The notes beneath the pieces were generated by a model. That model saw nothing but the letters and a program-made list of their open reading frames with translations. It was not told the DNA's origin and searched no databases. The position numbers were made by a program, and so were the translations under genes. This document shows, one piece after another, positions 8,482-16,675 of a stretch of 64,000 bases of DNA (position 1 is its first letter; each line of letters opens with the position of its first letter). This DNA comes from Sinorhizobium meliloti 4H41 (lineage in GTDB: Bacteria > Pseudomonadota > Alphaproteobacteria > Rhizobiales > Rhizobiaceae): contig NZ_AQWP01000001.1 of the NCBI RefSeq assembly GCF_000375585.1, positions 186,001 through 250,000 on the forward strand, written 5' to 3'.

Positions 8482-9363
8482 ATGGGTATCCGCAGCTCCG
8501 ATATTCTGCTCACGGCTATAGCGCCGGCCATATGGGGCAGTACCTATCTGGTCACAACGGAATTTCTGCCGGCGGGTTACCCGGTCACGGTCGCAATGCT
8601 CAGGGCGCTTCCGGCAGGGCTGCTGCTGCTTGTCGTCCGGCAAATGCCGACGGGTGTATGGCTGGCGCGCAGTTTCGTGCTCGGCGCGCTCAACTTCTCG
8701 TTCTTTCAGACGATGCTTTTCGTTTCCGCCTACCGGCTGCCCGGCGGTGTCGCCGCAACCGTCGGAGCCATTCAGCCGTTGATCGTGATCGTCCTGTCGC
8801 GCATCGTTCTCGGCTCGCCGGCCCGTGCCTTGAGCGTCGTTGCCGGCGTTGCCGGCATGGCGGGGGTCGCGCTCCTGGTGCTGACGCCGAAAGCGGCGCT
8901 GGATCCGGTGGGCGTCGCGGCTGGCTTGGCAGGCGCCATCTCCATGGCATTCGGCACGGTGCTGAGCCGACACTGGACGCCGCCGGTCTCGCCGCTCACC
9001 TTCACCGCCTGGCAATTGGCGGCCGGCGGACTGCTTCTGGTGCCGGTCGCCTTCCTGCTGGAACCCTCTTTGCCATCGCTCACTGAAGCGAATATTCTGG
9101 GTTTTATCTATCTCGGCCTGATCGGCACGGCCTTCACCTACCTGCTCTGGTTCCGCGGGTTATCGCGGCTCGAACCCTCCCAGGTTTCGCCGCTCGGCTT
9201 CTTGAGCCCGGTCGTCGCGATCCTCATCGGCTGGACCGTACTCGATCAGCAGCTGACGGCGGTGCAGGTGCTTGGGATCGCAACCGTCTTCGCAAGCGTG
9301 TGGATGAGCCAGTATGCACAGGCGACGCACCGCGCGGCATCCGCGCCCTCTCTTCGGGTTTAA
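8482..9363 (+). CDS. EamA (DMT superfamily) transporter, probable exporter
   Basis: 293 residues with ten predicted transmembrane helices formed by two EamA repeats (about 8-135 and 145-285). IWGSTYLVTTEFLPAGYPVT is the usual opening, and the second repeat has GTAFTYLLWFRGLSRLEPSQV. DMT proteins of this type export metabolites or amino-acid-like compounds by proton exchange. GAGGTGAAG precedes ATG 8482. The divergent MarR gene and palindromic operator indicate ligand-controlled expression. Substrate unknown. Confidence 0.92.
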   Translation: MGIRSSDILLTAIAPAIWGSTYLVTTEFLPAGYPVTVAMLRALPAGLLLLVVRQMPTGVWLARSFVLGALNFSFFQTMLFVSAYRLPGGVAATVGAIQPLIVIVLSRIVLGSPARALSVVAGVAGMAGVALLVLTPKAALDPVGVAAGLAGAISMAFGTVLSRHWTPPVSPLTFTAWQLAAGGLLLVPVAFLLEPSLPSLTEANILGFIYLGLIGTAFTYLLWFRGLSRLEPSQVSPLGFLSPVVAILIGWTVLDQQLTAVQVLGIATVFASVWMSQYAQATHRAASAPSLRV

Positions 9364-9370
9364 CCAGAGG

Positions 9371-9479
9371 ACCGACCTTCTCCCCGCAAGCGGAGAGAGC
9401 GGATGTCCGCGATGATACGCTGCCGCGAGTCTGCTTCGCCCCGTCCGCAGGAAGAAGGTGCGGCAGGCGGATGAGGGGC
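9371..9479. repeat. Rhizobial palindromic intergenic repeat, copy A
   Basis: Contains CTTCTCCCCGC...GCGGAGAGA followed after a spacer by GAAGAAGGTGCGGCAGG and CGGATGAGGGGC. Related blocks occur at 44527, 55622, 56656 and 61731. It sits between the convergent ends of the EamA exporter and the aminopeptidase. Such elements are short, GC-rich and hairpin-forming (RIME/REP-like); the family name is my inference. Confidence 0.6.
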
Positions 9480-9499
9480 ACCGCCATGCCGCAAAACGA

Positions 9500-10756
9500 T
9501 CAGGCCCACTCGCCCTTGCGCATGACGGGCACACGGCTGCCATCGAGGCGCACGCCGTCGATGTCCACTTTGCCGGAGCCGATCATCCAGTCGATGTGGA
9601 TCAGGCTCGAATTGCCGCCCTGGGCGCGGATCTGCTCCTGGCTGAGGCTTGCACCGTCGAGGAAGCACTTCGAATAGCACTGGCCGAGCGCGATGTGGCA
9701 GGAGGCGTTCTCGTCGAAGAGCGTGTTGTAGAAGAGGATGCCGCTGGCCGAAATCGGCGAGGAATGAGGCACCAGCGCCACTTCGCCGAGCCGCCGGGCG
9801 CCCTCGTCGGTATCGAGCACCTTGTTCAGCACCTCTTCGCCCCGCGAAGCCTTGGCCTCGACGATCCGGCCGGCTTCGAAACGCACCTGAATATTGTCGA
9901 TCAGCGTGCCTTGGTGGGAGAGCGGTTTGGTGCTCGAAACATGGCCTTCGACGCGCAGCGCGTGCGGCGTCGTAAACACCTCCTCGGTCGGGATGTTCGG
10001 ATTGCAGGTGATGCCGTTCTTGGCGACCGAGGCGCCGCCGTGCCACTCATGCCCATCGGCGAGTCCGACGGTGAGGTCGGTGCCGGGCCCGGTGAAATGC
10101 AGGGCGGCGAAGCGCTCTCCGTTCAGCCAGGCCGAGCGCCGGTGCAGCTCGGCATTATGGTCCTTCCATGCGGCGATCGGATCGTCGACGTCGACCCGCG
10201 ACGCTGCGAAGATGGCGTTTGCGAGTTTTTCGACGGCGGCCGCTTCCGGATCGTCCGGGAACATCTGCTTCGCCCAGGAGGGGTTCGGATAGGAGACGAT
10301 GTTCCAGTTGATGTCGAAATTGGAGATCTTCTCGAGCGCCGGCTTGTAGGCGATCGAGTTCGCCTTGTTGGCGCGGGCGACCTTCGCCGGGTCCTGAGCC
10401 GAAAGCAGCATCGGGTTGTCGCCGGCGATGGCCAGGCGCGCAGCTCCTCCGGCATAGGCTTTGGCCATGCCTTCATAGAGCCAGTCGCTGGCGCGGTCGA
10501 AGCTCTCGTCGGGCGCATGGGCATAGCGGGCAAGCGTCGCTTCCTCGTCGGCGTAGAAGGTCGTCACCAGTCCGGCGCCTGCCATATAGGCGTGCTTGGT
10601 GATGAGACGCACGAGCGGCAGCGCCGCAATCGGCGCGGTCATCACCAGGTCCTGACCCTTCTGCAATTGCAGACCGATCTTGATGGCGACCTCGGCGAGC
10701 TTTTCGAGCTTGACGGGATCGATTGGATTCCTCGTGGATTGGAGGGGGGCGTTCAT
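9500..10756 (-). CDS. Aminopeptidase, M29 family (AmpS/PepS-like)
   Basis: 418 residues covering the whole M29 thermophilic-type metallo-aminopeptidase fold. Metal-ligand and active-site regions are visible as NPNIPTEEVFTTP (Glu), EVALVPHSSPIS, FYNTLFDENASCHIALG and SLIHIDWMIGS (His and Asp). It should release N-terminal residues from peptides in the cytosol using a co-catalytic metal pair. No signal peptide. It stands alone, with a repeat downstream and a GST gene upstream on the same strand 71 bases away. Confidence 0.93.
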   Translation of the reverse strand: MNAPLQSTRNPIDPVKLEKLAEVAIKIGLQLQKGQDLVMTAPIAALPLVRLITKHAYMAGAGLVTTFYADEEATLARYAHAPDESFDRASDWLYEGMAKAYAGGAARLAIAGDNPMLLSAQDPAKVARANKANSIAYKPALEKISNFDINWNIVSYPNPSWAKQMFPDDPEAAAVEKLANAIFAASRVDVDDPIAAWKDHNAELHRRSAWLNGERFAALHFTGPGTDLTVGLADGHEWHGGASVAKNGITCNPNIPTEEVFTTPHALRVEGHVSSTKPLSHQGTLIDNIQVRFEAGRIVEAKASRGEEVLNKVLDTDEGARRLGEVALVPHSSPISASGILFYNTLFDENASCHIALGQCYSKCFLDGASLSQEQIRAQGGNSSLIHIDWMIGSGKVDIDGVRLDGSRVPVMRKGEWA

Positions 10757-10827
10757 GGCGGCTCCTGCTCGTCTTCTTGCGGATGTCAGCGGTTTTAGAC
10801 CGGTTCCGCGGAAAACAGAAGGGTTCT

Positions 10828-11514
10828 TCAGGCCGCCACTCTTCCGGTGTCGAGCAACGCCGCTTGGTGCTGCTCGAGGAACGCCATCAGCCGTTGCGGA
10901 TAGTCCTCGCCCACTGCGGCTTTCACGCTCGGCCTCCGGGCCAGCGCCTCGCGCCAGGCGATGACGCGCGGCAGGTCCTTGAAGATGCCGCGGTCGGAGA
11001 TCTGATCGAACACGTCGAAATAGCGGAAGATCGGCGCAAAGACCGCATCTACGAGGCTGAAGCGGCCGCCTGCAAAATACGGACCCTCGGCAAGCTCCGC
11101 CTCCATGGTCGCGAATTTCGCCTGGAGGACCTTGCGCTTGGCCTCCAGTGCCGCGGGGTCCTGGGTCGTTTCGTAGACCCAGAGATCGGCAAGGATGGAA
11201 GAGCCGAACTCCATCCAGCCGCGATGGCGCGCGCGCAGCAACGGATCGGCGGGATGAAGCTTCGGTCCGGTCTGCGTCTCCTCCAGATACTCGCAGATGA
11301 CGCTGCTCTCGAAGAGGATCGCTTCGCTCCCGCTTTGCGGAATGCGCAGCAGCGGCACCTTGCCGAGCGGTGAAATCCTCAGGAACCAGTCCGGCTTGTC
11401 GGCGAGATCGATATTGACGCGTTGGAAGGGCACGCCCTTTTCCGCAAGCGCGATCGCGGCGCGTTGCACATAGGGGCAGAGATGGTGGCTGATCAGGGTG
11501 AGTTGCGCGGTCAT
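10828..11514 (-). CDS. Glutathione S-transferase family protein
   Basis: 228 residues. The N-terminal thioredoxin-like domain has HHLCPYVQRAAIAL, with C-P-Y in the redox or catalytic position, and the cis-Pro/ESSVICEYLEE glutathione-binding segment. The C-terminal all-helical domain (about 90-215) completes an omega- or beta-like GST. The Cys in C-P-Y-V suggests thiol-transferase or dehydroascorbate-reductase chemistry rather than classical Ser/Tyr conjugation. It is divergent from a MarR gene, and the intergenic inverted repeats suggest direct control. Confidence 0.92.
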   Translation of the reverse strand: MTAQLTLISHHLCPYVQRAAIALAEKGVPFQRVNIDLADKPDWFLRISPLGKVPLLRIPQSGSEAILFESSVICEYLEETQTGPKLHPADPLLRARHRGWMEFGSSILADLWVYETTQDPAALEAKRKVLQAKFATMEAELAEGPYFAGGRFSLVDAVFAPIFRYFDVFDQISDRGIFKDLPRVIAWREALARRPSVKAAVGEDYPQRLMAFLEQHQAALLDTGRVAA

Positions 11515-11535
11515 CGGTCGCTCCCGGTTCGATTT

Positions 11536-11596
11536 AGATGCATCTGCATATAACTTGTCTTGCCAAATGGGTCAAGATAGATGTAACTGCATCTAT
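11536..11596. promoter_or_regulatory. Paired inverted repeats between GST and MarR genes
   Basis: AGATGCATCT (11536-11545) is a perfect 10-base palindrome. ATAGATG (11577-11583) and CATCTAT (11590-11596) form a second inverted repeat with a 6-base spacer that overlaps the start codon of the MarR gene. Both share the AGATG/CATCT half-site, as expected for a MarR dimer controlling itself and the divergent GST. Confidence 0.6.
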
Positions 11597-12047
11597 GAGC
11601 ATGAAGAAGACGGAACGCAGCGAGCCGACCGAGGCCGCTACCCTTGCATGGATCGGTCTGATGCGGGCACAGCAGCGCCTGCTATCCGCCATCGAAAAGG
11701 ATTTCAAGGAGGCGGCCCTGCCGCCGCTGGCGTGGTACGACGTGCTGTGGGAACTGGTGAAGGCGGATGGCGGGAGACTGCGGCCCTTCGAGATCGAGGC
11801 GCGCACGCTGCTTGCCCAGTACAATCTTTCGCGCCTGATCGACCGGCTGGAGAGGGAAGGGCTCGTGCAGCGGAAGGCCTTCGACGAGGACGCGCGCGGC
11901 TGCTGGGTCGTGGTGACCGAGAAGGGGCGGGACACCCGGAAGCGCATGTGGCAAACCTATGCGCCTTCGATCGCGCGCCATGTCGGCGCGAAACTGAGCG
12001 AAGGAGAGGCACGCGAGCTCGCGACGCTGCTTTCGAGACTCGGCTGA
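11595..12047 (+). CDS. MarR family transcriptional regulator
   Basis: 150 residues from ATG 11595 (MSMKKTERSEPTEA). The winged-helix core includes LAWYDVLWELVKADGGRLRPFEIEARTLLAQYNLSRLIDRL, and the wing has RKAFDEDARGCWVVVTEKG. Longer in-frame starts at 11538 lie inside the putative operator and are unlikely. The divergent GST suggests a response to an electrophile or aromatic compound; the ligand is not known. Confidence 0.9.
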   Translation: MSMKKTERSEPTEAATLAWIGLMRAQQRLLSAIEKDFKEAALPPLAWYDVLWELVKADGGRLRPFEIEARTLLAQYNLSRLIDRLEREGLVQRKAFDEDARGCWVVVTEKGRDTRKRMWQTYAPSIARHVGAKLSEGEARELATLLSRLG

Positions 12048-12072
12048 CGCGCGCCCTTCTTCTGCGCAGAGA

Positions 12073-12546
12073 TCAGGCGATCAAAGGCGCGGCGACTGCC
12101 CGCAACACGGCCTGCGCGTCCTTCGGTGCAAGCCGTACCTGCAGACCTCTTTGCCCGCCATTGATGAACACCAGTTCTTCGGCAAGCGCCGCTTCCTCGA
12201 TTGCGGCCGGAACGGTCTTCCTTTGCCCGAAGGGGCTGATGCCGCCGACGTGATAGCCGGTGAGCCGCTCGGCGTCCGCCGGCTTCATCATGCTTGCCGA
12301 CTTGCCGCCGAAGGCTGCGGCGAGCTTCTTCATGCTCACCTCCCGGTCCGAGGGCACGATGCAGCAGACCGGCTTGCCGTCCACCTCGGCCATCAGCGTC
12401 TTCAGCACGCGGGAAGGGTCTTCGCCGAGCGCCTCCGCCGCCTGCAGTCCGACGCGTTCGGCACCGGGATCGTAGTCATAGCTGTGAACGGTGAAGATGA
12501 CGCCGGCCTTTGCGAGAGCCTGCGTCGCCCGGGTCGTCTTCGACAT
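12073..12546 (-). CDS. ybaK: Cys-tRNA(Pro)/Cys-tRNA(Cys) deacylase
   Basis: 157 residues with the YbaK/EbsC fold. KTLMAEVDGKPVCCIVPSDREVSMKKLAAAFG carries the conserved Lys and the substrate-loop residues, and GISPFGQRKTVP the conserved G-x-x-P-F-G. It hydrolyses mischarged cysteine from prolyl-tRNA in trans. The gene is separated by three bases from the upstream arsC-like gene on the same strand and is probably cotranscribed with it. Confidence 0.94.
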   Translation of the reverse strand: MSKTTRATQALAKAGVIFTVHSYDYDPGAERVGLQAAEALGEDPSRVLKTLMAEVDGKPVCCIVPSDREVSMKKLAAAFGGKSASMMKPADAERLTGYHVGGISPFGQRKTVPAAIEEAALAEELVFINGGQRGLQVRLAPKDAQAVLRAVAAPLIA

Positions 12547-12549
12547 GGT

Positions 12550-12900
12550 CTAAGCCCCGAACGCGGCTTCGTAGAGTTCCGGCTTGAAGCCGACGAGCAG
12601 CCTGCCCTGGGCCTCGAACACCGGGCGCTTGATCATCGACGGCTGCTCGAGCATCAGCGCGATCGCCTTGTCGGCCGTCAGGTCCCGCTTGTCGGCCTCA
12701 TCCAGCTTGCGGAAAGTGGTGCCCGAGCGGTTGAGCAGCGTCTCCCAACCGAGTTCGGCGCACCAGCGCTCGAGTCGCGCGCGATCGATGCCTTCCGCCT
12801 TGTAGTCGTGGAAATCGTAGGAAGTGCCGCGGCTGTCGAGCCAGTTCCGCGCCTTCTTCATCGTATCGCAGTTCTTGATGCCGTAGATCGTAACCGTCAT
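12550..12900 (-). CDS. ArsC/Spx-like reductase family protein (YffB type)
   Basis: 116 residues with a thioredoxin-like ArsC fold. It has one N-terminal cysteine in YGIKNCDTMKKARNWLD, the conserved SGTTFRKL loop and MLEQPSMIKRPVFEAQGRLLVGF with the conserved Arg. This is the YffB subgroup, whose members bind glutathione and are not proven arsenate reductases. No ars genes are nearby, so arsenic resistance is not implied. Confidence 0.88.
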   Translation of the reverse strand: MTVTIYGIKNCDTMKKARNWLDSRGTSYDFHDYKAEGIDRARLERWCAELGWETLLNRSGTTFRKLDEADKRDLTADKAIALMLEQPSMIKRPVFEAQGRLLVGFKPELYEAAFGA

Positions 12901-12984
12901 GCCGAATCTCTCCGTACTTCCAGATGCGGGAGGACATAGCCGGGCGCCGCGCGTCGGAAAAGGCCCGGAGCATAAGACAAGAGA

Positions 12985-14154
12985 TCAGAGACTGGTGAAC
13001 TTGCCGGCAACCTCGGCGGCTTCCGCCGTCTTGAGCCCGGCGATGTTGATGCGGCCGGATGCCGGCATATAGATGCCGTGCTCGGTCCTCAGCCGCATCA
13101 CTTCCGCTTCGGAAAGCGGCAGCATGGAAAACATGCCCTCCTGATCGGCGACCGCGCCGAGGCTCTGCCAGCGGGTGCGGAGTCCCTCGGAAAGCGATCG
13201 CCGCAGGCCGGTCATCCTGAGCCGCATCGACTCGAGCTCCTCCGCCCAGTCGCGCCTGAGGTCCGGGTCGTCAAGGATCGTCCGCACCACCGCTGCGCCG
13301 TGATCCGGCGGCATGGAATAGCTGGTGCGGGCGAGGCCCGCGAGGTTTGAGCGCACCCTGTCCGCCGACGCAGAAGAGCTGGTCCGCGCGAAGATCGCGC
13401 CCGTGCGCTCGCGATAAAGCCCGAAGGACTTCGAGCAGGAAACCGCGACGAGCGCTTCCGGGACGACGCCGAGAAGATGCCTGAGGCCCGCGACATCCTG
13501 GTCGAGCCCGCGGCCGAAGCCCTGATAGGCGAGGTCGACGAGCGGCAGCAGGCCGCGCTCGGCGACCAGGGCGGCGATTTCCATCCATTGCGCTTCGCTC
13601 AGGACGCCACCGGTCGGGTTGTGGCAGCTTGCATGCAGCAGCACGGCGTCGCCGGGTGCGGCACCTTCCAGAGCGCTCACGAGGTTATCGAAGATTACCG
13701 ACTGCGACGGAATGTCGAAGAAGTCGTAGGTGGCGATATCGAGCCCGGCCGCCTTGAAGATCGGCGCGTGGTTCGGCCAGCTCGGCAGCCCGAGCCAGAT
13801 GCCTCGGCCGCCCATGCGCGCAATGAGGTCAGCCGCCAGGCGGAGTGCGCCGGAGCCGCCGGGCGTCTGGACGCCCGCAACGTGGCTCCGCTCGATCGTG
13901 TCGCCGCCGACGAGTTCCCATAGCCGATCGAGGAAGACGAGGTCGCCTTCGGGGCCGATATAGGCCTTGCTGTCCTGTGTCTCGAGAAGCCGCTTTTCCG
14001 CCGCCTTGACGGCCCGGAAGATCGGCGTGCGTCCGGTCTCGTCGCGATAGACACCAACGCCGAGATCGACCTTTCCAGGGCGCTCATCCTTTCTGAACAG
14101 GCCGATCAGGGCCAGCAAGGGATCGTCGGCTTGGCGGGCGAGGGCGTCGAACAT
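12985..14154 (-). CDS. Aromatic amino acid / aspartate family aminotransferase
   Basis: 389 residues, class I fold type I PLP enzyme starting MFDALARQADDPLLALIGLF. The segment LHASCHNPTGG holds the conserved Asn-Pro, PLVDLAYQGFG the Asp/Tyr that contact PLP, and SCSKSFGLYRERTGA the Schiff-base Lys. The N-terminal VDLGVGVYRDE marks the TyrB/AspC branch. It transfers amino groups from aromatic (or acidic) amino acids to 2-oxoglutarate. S. meliloti has a TatA-type enzyme of this kind; the exact paralogue cannot be set from sequence alone. Confidence 0.92.
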   Translation of the reverse strand: MFDALARQADDPLLALIGLFRKDERPGKVDLGVGVYRDETGRTPIFRAVKAAEKRLLETQDSKAYIGPEGDLVFLDRLWELVGGDTIERSHVAGVQTPGGSGALRLAADLIARMGGRGIWLGLPSWPNHAPIFKAAGLDIATYDFFDIPSQSVIFDNLVSALEGAAPGDAVLLHASCHNPTGGVLSEAQWMEIAALVAERGLLPLVDLAYQGFGRGLDQDVAGLRHLLGVVPEALVAVSCSKSFGLYRERTGAIFARTSSSASADRVRSNLAGLARTSYSMPPDHGAAVVRTILDDPDLRRDWAEELESMRLRMTGLRRSLSEGLRTRWQSLGAVADQEGMFSMLPLSEAEVMRLRTEHGIYMPASGRINIAGLKTAEAAEVAGKFTSL

Positions 14155-14250
14155 CCGGTATTCCTTGTGGAGCAGTGGATCGAATCATAGTCGTTTCCCA
14201 CAGGCGGAAAGGCAAGCGGTTCCGCACCGCGACTGGTCGAAACGGCGGGT

Positions 14251-15312
14251 TCAGGCCTCCAGCGTCCCCGGCTTGCGCGCCGCACGCGAAGGCCCGGCGC
14301 AGGCGATCTTCATCAGGTCGGACCGGCGGCGGGCGAGACGGGTGGAGACGCGCGTGACGATGAGCCCATCCTGCGGCGCCCGAACCTCGACGGTGCCGCC
14401 CGGCACGCCGGGGCGGACCAGGATGGTCGCCAGCAGTTCTCCGGCCTCGACGCTGTCGCCGATATTGCGGTGGAAGAGGACCGCACCGGCCTCCGGTGCG
14501 CGGATCATCTCGATATTGTCGAGCGGCACGGCTTTGCCGGCAAAAGCCGGAAGGCCGACGCCGGTGCTCGCAACGACTCCGCGGCCGGCAAGAAAGCGAA
14601 ACATGCTTTCGGCGTCCTTTCGCGCAATTTCCGGATAGACGTCGCGCGTGCCGCGCAATTCCACGGTCACCGACAGGCGGCCGGGCAGGGCAGTCCTGCG
14701 CTCGCCTTCGCTCTCGTGCTTCCATGCATGGGCGACCGCCTCCTCGAAGGCCGAGCTTTGCCCGTCGGAAAGGAACACCGCCTCCATGTCGAGGGCCGCT
14801 GCAAGGTCGGCGGCCTCCGGCCAGAATGCCTCGTCGATATAGGCATATTGCAGCCCCTCGTCGTCGCAATGGAGGTCGAGCACCAGGTCCGCGCCGAGCG
14901 CCATATGAAGAAGGTGCCGCTTCAGCCGATCGACGGCCGAGTAACGGTCCGGCCCTTCAAGCAGACCGTCACGCTCGCCAAGGGAGATCAGGGGGAAATC
15001 CCGGTTGAAATTGGTGCGGGAGCCCAGATCGAAGCGGCCCTGCAGTTCGCCGAAATGCGACTGCGCCGCGCCGATCGGATTTGCCTGCGGAACGATGGTG
15101 ATATCCCCGAGAACGGCGCCGTCATTCTCCGCCTGGCGGAGCCGTTCGAGCAGGAAATGAAGAAGGGCCGTTCCCGGCAGCTCGTTGGCATGGAGCGCCG
15201 CCTGGATATAGGTCCGCGGCGCTGCGCCGTTTGCCCCCTTGAACCGGAACACCGGCAGCCGCCACTCGATGCCCGGCGTATCGCCGGCGAAGATGATTTC
15301 GGAAATGTCCAC
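14251..15312 (-). CDS. Succinylglutamate desuccinylase/aspartoacylase family zinc hydrolase
   Basis: 353 residues from a GTG at 15312, chosen because GAGGA lies about seven bases before it and homologues begin near VDISEIIFAGD. The M14-like zinc site is visible as AALHANELPG (His, Glu) and LVLDLHCDDEG (His), with NRDFPLISLGERDG further on. The C-terminal part (about 260-350) looks like a lipoyl/biotinyl-type beta domain (GAVLFHRNIGDSVEAGELLA), usual for this subfamily. Amide substrate unknown. Upstream of the aminotransferase by 96 bases on the same strand. Confidence 0.88.
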   Translation of the reverse strand: MDISEIIFAGDTPGIEWRLPVFRFKGANGAAPRTYIQAALHANELPGTALLHFLLERLRQAENDGAVLGDITIVPQANPIGAAQSHFGELQGRFDLGSRTNFNRDFPLISLGERDGLLEGPDRYSAVDRLKRHLLHMALGADLVLDLHCDDEGLQYAYIDEAFWPEAADLAAALDMEAVFLSDGQSSAFEEAVAHAWKHESEGERRTALPGRLSVTVELRGTRDVYPEIARKDAESMFRFLAGRGVVASTGVGLPAFAGKAVPLDNIEMIRAPEAGAVLFHRNIGDSVEAGELLATILVRPGVPGGTVEVRAPQDGLIVTRVSTRLARRRSDLMKIACAGPSRAARKPGTLEA

Positions 15313-15406
15313 TCGTTTCGTCCTCAAACTCGAAAACCGGTTATGAGACTTGGCATTGCCGTATTGCAAGCCCGACGACGGCTGTAGACCCTAGCTGCCG
15401 CCGATC

Positions 15407-15994
15407 TCAATCCTCATCGACCGTCGGAAGGTCAAGAGCCGAGCGCAGCACGCCGACGCCGCGCTTGTAGAGCATCGCATATCGCGCCGGCGCCAGCAGA
15501 TCGGCCCCGGGCGTGAACCCGGGAATGGTCTTGTTGAATGGAATCGCACCGCAACCGGGCGTAAGGCAATCGAGTTTGCCCTTGGGACACTCGTTGAAGC
15601 GGCAGAGGCGACCGAGATAGCGATCACTTCCCGGCTCGAACAGGAAGGTATCGACCTTGTTGCCCGGAACACTCATGCCGGCTCCGGATTCGAATGCCTC
15701 TCGCAAGGAGCGGGCGCATGCCTTGCTCAGTTCGGTGAGGCGCTCTTGCGTGTCGAGCCAGAGCGCCATGTCGAGATCACTGCATTCGTGCCAGACCTCG
15801 ATGCCGCTGCTGCGGAAACCCCTGAAGCGAGGGACCTCCTTCCAGAGCGGCTTTGCAACCGAGCCGATGACGGAGATCGCCTGAACTTCAGGGAACCCGG
15901 CCCAGGCGCGGGCGACGATGTCCGCCGCCAGGCGGTAATCATGCTGCAGTTTGAGCAGATAGCGGTTTTGACTGTCGATCTCCGAGCGGCGCAT
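15407..15994 (-). CDS. Pol-beta-type nucleotidyltransferase domain protein with a Cys cluster
   Basis: 195 residues. A minimal nucleotidyltransferase signature is visible: Gly44-Ser45 (VIGSVAKPLW), Asp73 and Asp75 (CSDLDMALWL) and a possible third carboxylate at Asp115 (KVDTFLF). A four-Cys set follows, C131-x4-C136-x6-C143-x4-C148, which could bind zinc. It therefore probably transfers a nucleotide to RNA, protein or a small molecule; no partner domain (HEPN, PAP/OAS1) is visible. It lies between core genes and the guaA-linked accessory segment. Target and biological role are unknown. Confidence 0.7.
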   Translation of the reverse strand: MRRSEIDSQNRYLLKLQHDYRLAADIVARAWAGFPEVQAISVIGSVAKPLWKEVPRFRGFRSSGIEVWHECSDLDMALWLDTQERLTELSKACARSLREAFESGAGMSVPGNKVDTFLFEPGSDRYLGRLCRFNECPKGKLDCLTPGCGAIPFNKTIPGFTPGADLLAPARYAMLYKRGVGVLRSALDLPTVDED

Positions 15995-16078
15995 GACATC
16001 CAGATTAAATTAAAGCCTCACGTGAACAAGGTGGAGGACGGTTTTGATTATTTTTCACATCGCCGGATGGGCAAAATG

Positions 16079-16091
16079 ACTCCCACTCGAT
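16079..16091. repeat. Putative attachment site, distal copy
   Basis: ACTCCCACTCGAT is identical to 17338-17350, the 3'-terminal bases of guaA. With flanks, T-x-ACTCCCACTCGAT-x-GT is shared. The pair brackets the vapBC/DUF5131 segment in direct orientation, as expected for attL/attR of an element integrated in guaA. Confidence 0.6.
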
Positions 16092-16324
16092 TGTTGATCT
16101 CTGACTTAAGTCATTGTTTTTCCCTTGAAAAATTATTTTTTCGCTCTCCGAAATACCGTCATGTGGACCGTCAAAAAACGGCGCTTTTGAAATCATTGGA
16201 TTTTGGGGCCATTTGCGAAAATCGTGCCTTCGCTTTCGCATAAAGTACCGTCAAACAAGGCGTATCACACGATTAGCGACGATACCACTGCGCCGCGACC
16301 AGACCGTCCACCGACCGCGCGACC

Positions 16325-16364
16325 TTGCTATACGCCCGAATTCTGGCTATATTACTGGAAATAT
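16325..16364 (+). promoter_or_regulatory. vapBC promoter with overlapping inverted repeat
   Basis: TTGCTA (16325-16330) and TATATT (16348-16353) are spaced by exactly 17 bases. An inverted repeat ATATT (16349-16353) / AATAT (16360-16364) with a 6-base spacer overlaps the -10 and is a plausible autoregulatory site for the VapBC complex. Inferred from sequence only. Confidence 0.55.
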
Positions 16365-16375
16365 CGGAGCGGATC

Positions 16376-16675
16376 ATGGGAAGTTCACAGAAGCGCGCCA
16401 TCCAGAATTATCGCTCTCGCCTTGGTGAGCGCGGCCTTGCACGCTTCGAAGTGCTCGGCCGGAACACTGATCGCGACCTCATCCGATCGCTAGCCAGACG
16501 CCTAGCCGAGGATACGCCTGAAGCTTCAGAGCTTCGCGCAACGGTTAGCAAATCGATCGCAGGCGATCCCCCGAAGCGTGGCGGCATCCTCGCGGCCCTG
16601 CGGCGTTCGCCACTGGTGGGTGGGGAACTCGATCTTTCCCGCCCCCGTGAAGAGGGACGTAAGGTCGATCTGTGA
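16376..16675 (+). CDS. VapB-like antitoxin
   Basis: 99 residues. The N-terminal region (KRAIQNYRSRLGERGLARFEVLGRNTDRDLI split across a predicted strand and two helices) fits a ribbon-helix-helix-like DNA-binding domain. The C-terminal tail (RSPLVGGELDLSRPREEGRKVDL region) would wrap and inhibit the toxin. The stop codon overlaps the toxin's GTG start by four bases (GTGA), the classic antitoxin-first arrangement. Identity as VapB is inferred mainly from this coupling to a PIN-domain gene. Confidence 0.82.
   Translation: MGSSQKRAIQNYRSRLGERGLARFEVLGRNTDRDLIRSLARRLAEDTPEASELRATVSKSIAGDPPKRGGILAALRRSPLVGGELDLSRPREEGRKVDL

Larger units (their letters stand above)
15995..16375. other. 381-base AT-richer gene-free stretch holding the distal att-like repeat
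   Basis: Base composition is visibly less GC-rich than the neighbouring core. It contains the 13-base copy of the guaA 3' end at 16079-16091, three ACCGTCA copies (16155-16161, 16167-16173, 16247-16253) and the vapBC promoter. Small ORFs here are open only by chance; I see no convincing gene. Confidence 0.6.

Noticed and set aside
15746-16243. Open frame crossing the nucleotidyltransferase start and the att-like repeat
   Set aside because: Antisense in its first half and no recognisable protein in the second; no ribosome-binding site.
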